A DNA stretch of 64,000 bases from an uncultured Hyphomonas sp. (GTDB lineage: Bacteria; Pseudomonadota; Alphaproteobacteria; Caulobacterales; Hyphomonadaceae). Position numbers and translations under genes: made by a program. The notes under the pieces are model-generated. The model searched no databases. It was given only the letters and a program-made list of their open reading frames with translations, and had not been told where the DNA came from. The stretch is from the NCBI RefSeq assembly GCF_963675305.1, contig NZ_OY776147.1:1364001-1428000 (forward strand), read 5' to 3'. This document shows positions 43,756-53,689 of the stretch, piece after piece (within the stretch, counting starts at the first letter, position 1; each line of letters opens with the position of its first letter).

Positions 43756-45063
43756 CTAGAGCGCGTCGCCCTGGGCTTTTCCGCCAATCTTGTAGACGAC
43801 GCCTTCCTTCATCACGAAGTCCACATCGCTGAGGATGGACATGTCTGCCAGCGGATCGCCTTTGACGGCCACGAAATCAGCCGAGCAGCCGACATCCACG
43901 CAGCCGACGACTCCCGCTTTGCCGAGCGCGTCGGCGGCATTCACCGTCGCAGCCTGCAGCGCCTGCATCGGCGTCATGCCGAAGGTCACCATGCGCGAGA
44001 ACTGGTTGCCGTTCAGTCCGTGCGGATAGACGCCGGCGTCGGAGCCGAACACCATCTTCACCCCGGCCTTCACGGCGCGGGTGAAGCTGTCGCGCTGGAT
44101 CTTCGAGATCGAGCGCTCCTTGTCCAGCGACTCCTGGAGCACGCCGTTCTTCTCGCCTTCGGAGAGGGTGTATTCGGTATTGTAGATGTCCATGGACAGC
44201 CAGGTGCCGTGCGCCTTGGCGAGTTCGATTGTCTCGTCGTCGAGGATCGAGGCGTGCTCGACCGTGTCGATGCCTGCGAGGATGGCATTCCTGATACCGA
44301 CCGTGCCGTGCGCGTGGCTCGCGATCTTCAGGCCGCGGGCGTGGGCCTCTTCCGCTGCCGCCGTCAGTTCTTCCAGCGTGCCCTGGGCCGCGCCGAGCGC
44401 CGTGCCCTTGGAGAAGACGCCGCCGGTGGAGCAGGTCTTGATGAGGTCGACCCCGTACTTGATGTTCTCGCGCACCTTCGCCCGGAATTCCCAGGGGCCG
44501 GTCGCGACGCCTTCGCCGGTCAGGTGGTATTCAGATGGCAGCAGGTTGTTGTCCGAGCAGTGCCCGCCGACAATGCCGACGGGCGGGCCGGAGACATACA
44601 TGCGCGGGCCGGGCACGTCGCCTTCATTGATCGCATCGCGAAGGGCGACGTCGCCATAGGATTCGGCGCCGACATTGCGCACCGTGGTGAAGCCGGCCAG
44701 CAGGGTGAGCTTGGCATTCTTAACCCCGGTGATCGCCATCCGTTCGTCCGAGAAGGAGAGGGACTCATAGGGCGGGTCGTCCGCGTCGCCGGTCAGGTGG
44801 ACGTGCATGTCGATAAAGCCGGGCATCATCGTCGATCCGCTGCCGAATTCGATGATGTTCCCGCTTTTCGGGGCCTTCAGGGTGGATTTCGTGCCTCTGG
44901 CCGTGATCTTGCCATCCGTAATCATAAAGGCTGCGTTGCGGATCACTTTGCCATCTGCCGGGTCGATAAACCGGTCTGCCGAGACATATGTGGTTTCGGC
45001 AAGGGCCGGGGCGGCGACGGCCGAGGCGATTGCGAGCGCGGCGAAGGCGGGCGTCAGTCTCAT
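43756..45063 (-). CDS. Exported amidohydrolase (imidazolonepropionase-like)
   Basis: 435 aa with a signal peptide (MRLTPAFAALAIASAVAAPALAETT). Metal ligands: HVH in GFIDMHVHLTG, a lysine in DLIKTCSTGG, histidines in KIASHAHGTVG and DTVEHAS, and the aspartate in MVFGSDAGVYPHG. Periplasmic TIM-barrel hydrolase, perhaps a dipeptidase or lactonase; substrate unknown. I chose ATG 45063, the only start with a clear signal peptide. Divergent from the crotonase. Confidence 0.92.
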   Translation of the reverse strand: MRLTPAFAALAIASAVAAPALAETTYVSADRFIDPADGKVIRNAAFMITDGKITARGTKSTLKAPKSGNIIEFGSGSTMMPGFIDMHVHLTGDADDPPYESLSFSDERMAITGVKNAKLTLLAGFTTVRNVGAESYGDVALRDAINEGDVPGPRMYVSGPPVGIVGGHCSDNNLLPSEYHLTGEGVATGPWEFRAKVRENIKYGVDLIKTCSTGGVFSKGTALGAAQGTLEELTAAAEEAHARGLKIASHAHGTVGIRNAILAGIDTVEHASILDDETIELAKAHGTWLSMDIYNTEYTLSEGEKNGVLQESLDKERSISKIQRDSFTRAVKAGVKMVFGSDAGVYPHGLNGNQFSRMVTFGMTPMQALQAATVNAADALGKAGVVGCVDVGCSADFVAVKGDPLADMSILSDVDFVMKEGVVYKIGGKAQGDAL

Positions 45064-45247
45064 GAGGGGCGGTCCTGTGCTGGCGAACTGGAATTCAACC
45101 GGACTATCCTGTCCGTTCATGCGCCGCGTCAAGCGGGTGACGCTGCGACGCCTGTCCAGCCCGGCCGGGCGATTGCGCGTGCTGACCGCTTGACGAACCC
45201 TGCGGAACCCCGCCTCACTGGCCTCTGAAGCAAAAGGGAGATCGGCC

Positions 45248-46168
45248 ATGGCCGCTACGGCGCTCAAGACATTCGAGGAAATTAAACTGGAGAAGGAAGA
45301 TGGCATTGCCATCCTGACCCTTCACCGGCCAGAGAAGATGAACGCCTTCACAGGCAAGATGATGCAGGAGATGATCGAGGCCTTCGACATCACCGACGCA
45401 GACGACGACGTGCGCGTTGTCATCGTGACGGGGCACGGCGACCGTGCCTTCTGCGCAGGGGCTGACCTCTCATCCGGCGCCAAGACGTTCGACTATGACA
45501 AACGTTCGGGCGACGGTGAGGCCGGCCGCACTGCCAGCGAAGATATCCAGCGCGACGGCGGCGGACGCGTGACGCTGCGCATCTTCAACAGCCTGAAGCC
45601 TGTGATCGGCGCCATCAATGGTGCGGCTGTCGGGATCGGTGTGACCATGCAACTGCCGATGGACATTCGCCTCGCATCCGACAAGGCCCGTTTCGGGTTC
45701 GTCTTCAATCGCCGGGGCATCAACCCGGAGGCGGCATCCTCCTGGTTCCTGCCGCGTCTCGTTGGCATCCAGCAGGCGTTGGACTGGTGTTACACCGGCC
45801 GGATCTTCCCGGCACAGGAAGCGCTCGATGCGGGTTTCGTGAAGGCCGTCTATCCGCACGCAGAGCTTCTGGACAAAGCGAAAGAGCTGGCGCGTGAGAT
45901 TGCGGACAATACCGCCGCTGTCTCCACGACGCTGACCCGCCACATGATGTGGCGCATGCTGGGCGCGAGCCATCCGATGGAAGCCCACATTGTCGATTCC
46001 GCCGCGATCTACTCGCGCGGCAAGACCGAAGATGCCCGCGAAGGCGTGATGAGCTTCCTTGAGAAGCGCCAACCGACCTATCCTGTGAAAGTCTCCGACG
46101 GGATGCCGCAATTCTTCCCGTGGTGGGAGGAGCCGGAGTTCAAATGGATTGGCGGGGACGGTTCGTGA
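45248..46168 (+). CDS. Enoyl-CoA hydratase/isomerase (crotonase)
   Basis: 306 aa. Crotonase fold: ILTLHRPEKMNAFTGKMM, AFCAGADLSSG (oxyanion hole), AINGAAVGIGVTMQLPMDIRLAS and RRGINPEAASSWFLPRLVG. A longer-than-usual insert occurs after ADLSSG (about 25 residues, TFDYDKRSGDGEAGRTASED). The start has AGGGAG upstream. Stop overlaps the epoxide hydrolase GTG (GTGA). Confidence 0.93.
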   Translation: MAATALKTFEEIKLEKEDGIAILTLHRPEKMNAFTGKMMQEMIEAFDITDADDDVRVVIVTGHGDRAFCAGADLSSGAKTFDYDKRSGDGEAGRTASEDIQRDGGGRVTLRIFNSLKPVIGAINGAAVGIGVTMQLPMDIRLASDKARFGFVFNRRGINPEAASSWFLPRLVGIQQALDWCYTGRIFPAQEALDAGFVKAVYPHAELLDKAKELAREIADNTAAVSTTLTRHMMWRMLGASHPMEAHIVDSAAIYSRGKTEDAREGVMSFLEKRQPTYPVKVSDGMPQFFPWWEEPEFKWIGGDGS

Positions 46169-47136
46169 GTGATCAGCACTTCGAGTTCGTAAAGACAAAT
46201 GGCGTCACGCTACGTGTGGCGACCGCCGGGGACGGGCCGCTAGTCGTGCTCGTCCACGGTTTCCCGGAAAGCTGGTATTCCTGGCGTCACCAGATCAAGG
46301 CGCTGAGCGAGGTCGGCTACCGGGTCGCCGCACCAGACGTACGCGGCTATGGCGAATCCGAGCGGCCGGAGCCGGTGGAGGCCTATGACCTCGAAAGCCT
46401 GACGGGCGACATTGCCGGCTTGGCAGAAGCCTTGTCACCGGGTGAGAAGGCGGTCGTCGTCGGCCATGACTGGGGCGCGCCGATTGCCTGGAACACAGCC
46501 CGTCTGCATGCGGACAAATTCCGTGCAGTGGCCGGGCTTTCCGTGCCTTACATGCCGATGGGCGATGTGATGTTCCTGGACATGGTGCACAAGGTGTTCA
46601 CCGAGCGCGGCCTGTTCTTCTATCAGGTCTATTTCCAGGACATCGGCCCGCCGGAAGCGGAGCTGGAAGCAGATCCTGCAGCGACGATCCGGAAGTTCTA
46701 CTATGCGATTTCCGGCGATGCGCCCGACGGCACCTGGCCAACGGACAAGAAGCATGGCGACACGCTGCTGCACCGCCTGCCGGAGCCGCTCATGCCACTG
46801 CCCTGGCTGGATGCGGATGATGTCGCTTATTATGACAGCCAGTTCCGCAAGTCCGGCTTCCGCGGTCCGCTGAACCGCTACCGCAATCATGCGCGCGACT
46901 ATGCGTTCCTGAAGAACCATCCCGCGAATCCGGTGATCCAGCAGCCATCGCTGTTCATTGGTGGCACGAAGGATCTGGTGCTGAAAATGTTCCAGGGAGA
47001 CATCGTCGCGGCGATGAAGCCGAACCTGGCGGGTCTTCGCGGTTGCCACCTGCTGGAGGGCTGTGGCCACTGGACCCAGCAGGAGCGTCCCGAAGACGTG
47101 AACCGCTATCTGATCGACTGGCTGGGCGGGCTGTAA
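46165..47136 (+). CDS. Alpha/beta hydrolase, epoxide hydrolase family
   Basis: 323 aa. The motif HGFPESWYSWRHQ gives the oxyanion residues, the nucleophile aspartate is in GHDWGAPIAWNTA, and the histidine is in EGCGHWTQQE; two tyrosines (for example in FFYQVYFQDIG) are at lid positions. GTG at 46165 overlaps the crotonase stop (GTGA) and has GGGGAC upstream; ATG 46144 inside the crotonase is an alternative. Coupled with the crotonase, it may take part in breakdown of an epoxy or unsaturated acid. Confidence 0.9.
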   Translation: MSDQHFEFVKTNGVTLRVATAGDGPLVVLVHGFPESWYSWRHQIKALSEVGYRVAAPDVRGYGESERPEPVEAYDLESLTGDIAGLAEALSPGEKAVVVGHDWGAPIAWNTARLHADKFRAVAGLSVPYMPMGDVMFLDMVHKVFTERGLFFYQVYFQDIGPPEAELEADPAATIRKFYYAISGDAPDGTWPTDKKHGDTLLHRLPEPLMPLPWLDADDVAYYDSQFRKSGFRGPLNRYRNHARDYAFLKNHPANPVIQQPSLFIGGTKDLVLKMFQGDIVAAMKPNLAGLRGCHLLEGCGHWTQQERPEDVNRYLIDWLGGL

Positions 47137-47167
47137 GGCCCGCCTGCCGGCACGATTTGTAATTACG

Positions 47168-47938
47168 TCAGAAGTTCACGCGGTTGGAGACGGCACCATC
47201 CACAATCAGGTTGACGCCCGTCGTGTAGGATGAAGCGGGGCTCGCGAGGAACACGGCCGCATTGGCGATTTCCTGTGGCGTAGCGCAACGCCCGGTCGGG
47301 TTGCGGGAATTGGCCTGCTTGAAGAATTCGGGCTGGTTCGTCTCGATCATGTGCCAGATGCCGCCCTCAAAATAGACCATGCCCGGCGAGACGACATTGA
47401 CACGCAGGCGCTTGGCCGCGTTTTCGCGGGCGAGGCCTTTGGCAAAGTGGATGAGCGACGCCTTGACCGGGCCATAGGAGTCCGCCCTGTCGGCCTGAGC
47501 TGCCGAAATGGACGCGATGATGATGAAGGCTGCATCGCCATGTGCCTTTGCGGCCTTGTCGAGGAAAGGCTCTGCCGCGTTGAACGCGTTGACCGCGCCC
47601 AGCACGTCCAGCTGGAAATTCTGCGTCCAGGCTTCCGGCGTGTTGCCCTGTGCCATGGCGCCGGCATTGGAAACGAGGATGTCGATACCGCCCAGTTCGA
47701 CACCGGCCTTGCGGATCCAGGATTTGAGGGCCTCCGCGTCGGTAATGTCGACGGAGGCGCCGGTTGACTTGACGCCCTTGGCCTGCAGCACTTCGACCGT
47801 CTCGGCGACCTGCTTTTCGTGGCGGGCACAGATGGCGACATTGGCGCCTTCATTCGCGAGCGTTTCAGCGATGGCGCGTCCGATGCCGCGTGTGCCACCC
47901 AGAATGACGGCGTTCTTTCCTTTGAGATGCAGATCCAA
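47168..47938 (-). CDS. Short-chain dehydrogenase/reductase (SDR)
   Basis: 256 aa. NAD(P) loop LGGTRGIGRAIAE; NAG motif ILVSNAGAMAQ; the catalytic tyrosine-lysine in DSYGPVKASLIHF. The start is TTG at 47938 with AGGAGGG about 7 bases upstream, a strong site. Substrate unknown. Confidence 0.94.
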   Translation of the reverse strand: MDLHLKGKNAVILGGTRGIGRAIAETLANEGANVAICARHEKQVAETVEVLQAKGVKSTGASVDITDAEALKSWIRKAGVELGGIDILVSNAGAMAQGNTPEAWTQNFQLDVLGAVNAFNAAEPFLDKAAKAHGDAAFIIIASISAAQADRADSYGPVKASLIHFAKGLARENAAKRLRVNVVSPGMVYFEGGIWHMIETNQPEFFKQANSRNPTGRCATPQEIANAAVFLASPASSYTTGVNLIVDGAVSNRVNF

Positions 47939-48042
47939 TTCGGTTCCCTCCTGCGGTTACCGGAGGAGTGTGACTGCAAAGCCCGGCGAAACCAACACCT
48001 GTCTTTACGTCGAGGCTTGCCAGCGCGCCGTTCGGTTGGTTG

Positions 48043-48537
48043 ATGGACGGTATGCAAAGCCTTCTTCCCATAGCCGCCGACATCGGCGAGCGCCTCAGAC
48101 AGCGCGGCGAGACCGTCGCGATTTCGGAATCCTCCTCCGGTGGCCTGATTTCGGCAGCCTTGCTGGCTGTGCCGGGCGCTTCGGCCTTCTACCGGGGCGG
48201 CGGGGTCATCTACACGCCGCAGGCTTTCCGGGGACTGCTCGGCCTGACGAAGGAAGATCTTGGCGACATGCGGTCTTCGACGGAGCCCTATGCAAGGCTC
48301 TTGTCCCGCACGATCCGGGGCAAGCTACGCGCTGACTGGGGCCTGTGCGAAACCGGCGCGTCAGGACCGAACGGCAATCCCTATGGCGATGCGGCGGGGC
48401 ACACCTGCGTGGCAGTCTGTGGTCCGGACCGGTTCGAAGCGTCACGGACGCTGGAGACCGGCCTCGATGACCGGGAAGACAATATGCGCCGTTTTGCCAT
48501 CGAAGCGCTGGACCTGCTGCACGCAGCGCTGGCCTGA
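48043..48537 (+). CDS. pncC: Nicotinamide-nucleotide amidohydrolase (CinA C-terminal domain)
   Basis: About 164 aa: AISESSSGGLISAALLAVPGASAFYRGG is the CinA/PncC signature, with the SESSxGG serine; then LCETGASGPNGNPYGDAAGHTCVAV. Recycles NMN to NaMN in the NAD cycle. No N-terminal CinA domain, so a stand-alone enzyme. The exact start (48043, 48052) is uncertain. Confidence 0.9.
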   Translation: MDGMQSLLPIAADIGERLRQRGETVAISESSSGGLISAALLAVPGASAFYRGGGVIYTPQAFRGLLGLTKEDLGDMRSSTEPYARLLSRTIRGKLRADWGLCETGASGPNGNPYGDAAGHTCVAVCGPDRFEASRTLETGLDDREDNMRRFAIEALDLLHAALA

Positions 48538-48540
48538 GCG

Positions 48541-50040
<1,500 letters not shown>

Positions 50041-50151
50041 GGGATTAACCCTACCTTACCTGAGGTCAGAGTGCACGGTGATAGAGCGGCCAGACCTGTG
50101 GATAAGTCGCCGTCATCGGTGGATGGCCTGCCAAGTGATGGAAATGCCAAA

Positions 50152-50182
50152 GAAAAAGGCCGCACCCGGAAGTGCGGCCTTT
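50152..50182 (-). terminator. Rho-independent terminator after rplI
   Basis: On the minus strand AAAGGCCGCAC, loop TTCCGG, GTGCGGCCTTT, then more T. Sits 22 bases after the rplI stop and separates the ribosomal operon from dnaB. Confidence 0.88.
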
Positions 50183-50204
50183 CCAATCTGGTGTGCCGTG
50201 AAGC

Positions 50205-50792
50205 TTATTCTTCTTCGGCCGGGCCTTCAGCAGCGCGGTCAGCGGCCGCTTCGGCCAGCTCACCTGCCTGCTCGTCTGCCTGTGCCTGGTTGGCGGCCTG
50301 CAGTGCGGCAACGATGTCTTCGCCTTTGGCCTGACGGTCAGCTTCGTCCTGCGAACGGGCAATGTTTGCCTGCACGGTGACGGTGACTTCCGCATGGAGG
50401 CGGATGGACACGTCGTACATGCCGATCTCTTTGATCGGCTTGTCGAGACGGACGCCCGAACGCGGCACGCTGTAGCCAGCGGCTTCAGCAGCGTCAGCGA
50501 TGTCACGAGCGGTGACGGAGCCATAGAGGTGGCCGGTGTCGCCAGCCTGGCGGATCAGCACAAAGATGGCGCCGTCGAGCTTCTGGGATTCGTTCTCAGC
50601 AGCTGCGCGGGCTTCCGCGTTGCGGGCTTCGATGGCGTCGCGTTCACGCTCGAAACGGGCGCGGTTGCGGTCATTGGCCATCAGGGCCTTGCCTTGCGGG
50701 AGAAGGAAGTTACGGGCGAAGCCGTTCTTCACTTTCACTTCCTCGCCGATACCACCGAGGTTCTCGACGCGCTCAAGGAGGATCACTTGCAT
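50205..50792 (-). CDS. rplI: Ribosomal protein bL9
   Basis: 195 aa. The N-domain reads MQVILLERVENLGGIGEEVKVKNGFARNFLLPQG, then the C-domain to about 150. An Ala/Glu-rich tail of about 45 residues (QAKGEDIVAALQAANQ onward) makes it longer than the usual 148, a common alphaproteobacterial trait. Last gene of the rpsF operon. Confidence 0.97.
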   Translation of the reverse strand: MQVILLERVENLGGIGEEVKVKNGFARNFLLPQGKALMANDRNRARFERERDAIEARNAEARAAAENESQKLDGAIFVLIRQAGDTGHLYGSVTARDIADAAEAAGYSVPRSGVRLDKPIKEIGMYDVSIRLHAEVTVTVQANIARSQDEADRQAKGEDIVAALQAANQAQADEQAGELAEAAADRAAEGPAEEE

Positions 50793-50804
50793 GTCAGTCT
50801 CTCC

Positions 50805-51062
50805 TTACTTCACTTCGAAGGGAAGCAGGGCGAGCATGCGGGCACGTTTGATGGCCTGGGCAAGCTTGCGCTGGTTCTTCAGGTTCACAGCCGTGATGCG
50901 GCTCGGCACGATTTTCCCTTTTTCAGAGATATAGCGCTGAAGCAGTTTCACGTCTTTGTAGTCGATCGTCTGGGCGTTATCGCCCGAAAACGGATCGACC
51001 TTGCGGCGGCGGCCGAACGGACGGCGGGCCGGGATGTTCGTAATGTTCAGTTTCTGAGCCAT
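50805..51062 (-). CDS. rpsR: Ribosomal protein bS18
   Basis: 85 aa, complete: RRPFGRRRKVDPFSGDNAQTIDYKDVKLLQRYISEKGKI, then PSRITAVNLKNQRKLAQAIKRARMLALLPF. Pairs with S6 on the 16S platform. 12 bases before rplI. Confidence 0.98.
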   Translation of the reverse strand: MAQKLNITNIPARRPFGRRRKVDPFSGDNAQTIDYKDVKLLQRYISEKGKIVPSRITAVNLKNQRKLAQAIKRARMLALLPFEVK

Positions 51063-51076
51063 GTCCTGTCCCTTTC

Positions 51077-51415
51077 CTAGTCGCGGCGGCGGTCTTTGCG
51101 GGAGAGGACCGGCGACGGCTCGTCGCTCAGTTCTTCCACGCGGATGGTCATGTAGCGCATCACGTCTTCCGACAGGCGCTGGCGGCGTTCCAGTTCGTGG
51201 ATCGCTTCAGCGGGGGCGTCGATGTTGATCAGCGAATAGTGACCCTTGCGCTGCTTCTTGATCGGGTAGGCAAGGTTGCGGAGGCCCCAGTATTCGGTTT
51301 TGCCGATGGTGGCGCCTTTTTCCTTGAGGAAGCCGGACAGTTCTTCGACAAAAGAGTCGACCTGGGCCGGCGAGATGTCAGGTCGTGTGATCACGACATG
51401 CTCGTAAAAAGCCAT
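51077..51415 (-). CDS. rpsF: Ribosomal protein bS6
   Basis: 112 aa: MAFYEHVVITRPDISPAQVD, IGKTEYWGLRNLAYPIKKQRKGHYSLINIDA. The tail EEPSPVLSRKDRRRD-like is basic. ATG at 51415 is the true start; the longer open frame covers the leader. First gene of rpsF-rpsR-rplI. Confidence 0.97.
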   Translation of the reverse strand: MAFYEHVVITRPDISPAQVDSFVEELSGFLKEKGATIGKTEYWGLRNLAYPIKKQRKGHYSLINIDAPAEAIHELERRQRLSEDVMRYMTIRVEELSDEPSPVLSRKDRRRD

Positions 51416-51436
51416 GTTTTCATTCCCAAAATCAAA

Positions 51437-51480
51437 GGGGTGCGGCGCCTGACAGCGGGAAACTGCCGGACGATGGCCCC
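51437..51480 (-). promoter_or_regulatory. Candidate S6:S18 autoregulatory leader of rpsF
   Basis: On the minus strand GGGG (51480-51477) pairs with CCCC (51440-51437). Inside, a small GGCAG/CTGTC hairpin follows a CCG triplet. This resembles the S6:S18 binding motif known from many rpsF leaders (helix, CCG bulge, hairpin). The leader from the predicted promoter to the ATG is about 115 bases. Folded by eye only. Confidence 0.3.
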
Positions 51481-51537
51481 TCTTCCCCCGGCTCATTCCG
51501 GAGTACCAAGGACCGCATCCCTGTCCATGAAGGCGGC

Positions 51538-51566
51538 TGTAAAGCCTATCTGGCAAGGAATTTCAA
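51538..51566 (-). promoter_or_regulatory. Promoter of the rpsF operon
   Basis: Minus-strand TTGAAA (51566-51561), 17 bases, TTTACA (51543-51538), in the divergent gap with fabD. Confidence 0.55.
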
Positions 51567-51625
51567 TAGCTTGCGCACACGCGGTCTCACCTTTAGGCAC
51601 GGCGAAAATTTCGGGAGAATCGCCG

Positions 51626-52576
51626 ATGACCAAACTCGCTTTCATTTTTCCTGGCCAGGGCAGCCAGGAAATCGGCATGGGCAAGGCCCTTGCGGATGCC
51701 TTTCCGGCCGCCCGGGACGTCTTCCACACCGTCGATCAGGCCCTGGGGCAGAACCTTTCGGACCTCATGTGGAACGGCACGATTGAAGAGCTGACCCTCA
51801 CCGCAAACACTCAGCCAGCCCTGATGGCGCACTCGCTGGCTGCGATGAAGGCGCTGGAGGCTGAATTCGGCATTTCAGCGAAGGATGCAGCCTTTGTGGC
51901 AGGCCATTCGCTGGGCGAATATTCGGCTCTGGCCGCTGCGGGGTCTTTGACGGTTGCCGATACGGCGCGCCTGCTGCGTATCCGGGGCAACGCCATGCAA
52001 TCTGCCGTACAGCCCGGCGAAGGTGCCATGGCGGCGCTACTGGGCGCGGATGTCGAGCAGGCAGAAGCCGCCTGCGCCGCGGGACGTGAGACGGGTGGGG
52101 TCTGCGAACTGGCGAACGACAACGCGCCGGGCCAGCTGGTCCTGTCCGGCTCCAAAGCGGCGATCGATGCGGCCTGCGAGTGGGCGAAGGCGAATGGCGT
52201 GAAGAAGGCGATGCCTCTGAACGTGTCTGCGCCTTTCCATTGCTCCCTCATGCAGCCGGCCGCCGACGCGATGTCGGAAGCCCTGGCAGGCACCGAGATC
52301 AAGGCACCGGTTGTGCCGGTGGTCGCAAATGTCTCCGCAAGCGCCGTGACCGATCCGGAAATGATCCGCCAAAACCTTGTCGCACAGGTCACCGGGCGTG
52401 TCCGCTGGACCGAGAGCGTGCAGTTCATGGTCGCACAAGGCGTCGACACGACAGGCGAAGTTGGCAACGGTAAGGTTCTGACGGTCATGCAGCGCCGTAT
52501 CGAGAAATCACTGAATGGCTTCACCCTCGGTTCGCCAGAGGACCTTGAAGCCTTCGCACAAGCCTTGAAGGGATAA
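51626..52576 (+). CDS. fabD: Malonyl-CoA:ACP transacylase
   Basis: 316 aa. Loads malonyl onto ACP. Active serine S95 in VAGHSLGEYSALAAAG; also FIFPGQGSQEIGMG at the start and the histidine in NVSAPFHCSLM. ATG 51626 has GGGAG upstream. First of fabD-fabG-acpP-fabF. Confidence 0.98.
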   Translation: MTKLAFIFPGQGSQEIGMGKALADAFPAARDVFHTVDQALGQNLSDLMWNGTIEELTLTANTQPALMAHSLAAMKALEAEFGISAKDAAFVAGHSLGEYSALAAAGSLTVADTARLLRIRGNAMQSAVQPGEGAMAALLGADVEQAEAACAAGRETGGVCELANDNAPGQLVLSGSKAAIDAACEWAKANGVKKAMPLNVSAPFHCSLMQPAADAMSEALAGTEIKAPVVPVVANVSASAVTDPEMIRQNLVAQVTGRVRWTESVQFMVAQGVDTTGEVGNGKVLTVMQRRIEKSLNGFTLGSPEDLEAFAQALKG

Positions 52577-52580
52577 TCCC

Positions 52581-53318
52581 ATGTTCACACTCAACGGCCG
52601 TACGGCCCTCGTCACGGGCGCTTCCGGCGGTATCGGCAGCGCGATTGCGAAAGCCCTGTCGGAAGCCGGCGCGAAAGTCGTCCTGTCCGGCACCCGCGAA
52701 AACGTCCTGAACGAAGTGGCGGCGACACTGCCCGGCGAAAGCGCCGTGGTTACCTGTAACCTGTCCGACCCTGACGCCGTGGACGGCCTCGCTGCGAAGG
52801 CAGAAGAAGTGATCGGCCCGCTCGACATCCTCGTCGCGAATGCCGGCATCACCCGCGACAAGCTGCTGATGCAGATGAAGGATGACGACTGGAACGACGT
52901 CATCAACATCAATCTGGGGTCCTATTACCGACTGACGAAGAGCGTCGTGCGAGGCATGATGAAGCGCCGTCACGGCCGCATCATCGGCATCACGTCGGTC
53001 GTTGGCGTGACCGGAAACCCCGGCCAGACGAACTATTGCGCGTCGAAAGCCGGGATGATCGGGTTTACCAAATCACTGGCTCAGGAAGTCGCCAGCCGCG
53101 GTATTACAGCCAACGCGATCGCACCTGGCTTCATCGAATCACCGATGACGGATGTGCTGCCGGAAGCGCAGAAGAGTTCGCTTCTCGGGAGAATTCCGGC
53201 CGGCCGTTTGGGGCAGGGTGGTGATATTGCTGCAGCTGCGGTGTATCTGGCGTCAGACGAAGCCGCCTACGTTACGGGGCAGACACTGCACATAAATGGT
53301 GGCATGGCGATGATCTGA
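52581..53318 (+). CDS. fabG: 3-oxoacyl-ACP reductase
   Basis: 245 aa SDR: NADP loop VTGASGGIGSAIA, ILVANAGITRDKLL, serine in GITSVVGVTGNPGQ, and tyrosine-lysine in NYCASKAGMIGFTKSL. Reduces beta-ketoacyl-ACP in fatty acid elongation. Four bases after fabD. Confidence 0.98.
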   Translation: MFTLNGRTALVTGASGGIGSAIAKALSEAGAKVVLSGTRENVLNEVAATLPGESAVVTCNLSDPDAVDGLAAKAEEVIGPLDILVANAGITRDKLLMQMKDDDWNDVININLGSYYRLTKSVVRGMMKRRHGRIIGITSVVGVTGNPGQTNYCASKAGMIGFTKSLAQEVASRGITANAIAPGFIESPMTDVLPEAQKSSLLGRIPAGRLGQGGDIAAAAVYLASDEAAYVTGQTLHINGGMAMI

Positions 53319-53383
53319 TAGGCACAGTTGGTGGCTATACAAGGGCTTGGCGGCTCGGATAACTGTGTGCTAGGCGCAACACA

Positions 53384-53404
53384 ATGGTTCGGATTTCGGA
53401 CCAT
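53384..53404 (+). repeat. Hairpin in the fabG-acpP gap
   Basis: ATGGTTCG, loop GATTT, CGGACCAT: an 8-base stem with one G-T pair, 27 bases before the acpP start. No T-run follows. It may adjust the mRNA between fabG and the highly expressed acpP. Confidence 0.45.
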
Positions 53405-53430
53405 TCCTCAGGCATTTAAGAGAGGTAAGC

Positions 53431-53664
53431 ATGTCTGACGTTCTTGAACGTGTTAAGAAAATCGTTGTCGACAATCTCGACGTGGAAGGTGACAAAGTCG
53501 TCGAAAGCGCGAGCTTCATTGACGACCTTGGCGCAGACTCGCTGGACCTCGTCGAGCTGGTCATGGCTTTCGAGGAAGAATTCAATATCGAGATCCCAGA
53601 CGACGTGCAGGAATCCATCCGCACCGTCGGTGACGCCGTGACCCATATCAAGGCTCACATCTAA
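53431..53664 (+). CDS. acpP: Acyl carrier protein
   Basis: 77 aa, acidic four-helix carrier. The phosphopantetheine serine is S37 in DLGADSLDLVELVM. The 112-base gap from fabG suggests an own promoter, as is common. Start has GAGAGG upstream. Confidence 0.99.
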   Translation: MSDVLERVKKIVVDNLDVEGDKVVESASFIDDLGADSLDLVELVMAFEEEFNIEIPDDVQESIRTVGDAVTHIKAHI

Positions 53665-53689
53665 GACATCCTGGACAAGAGGGGTCTCC

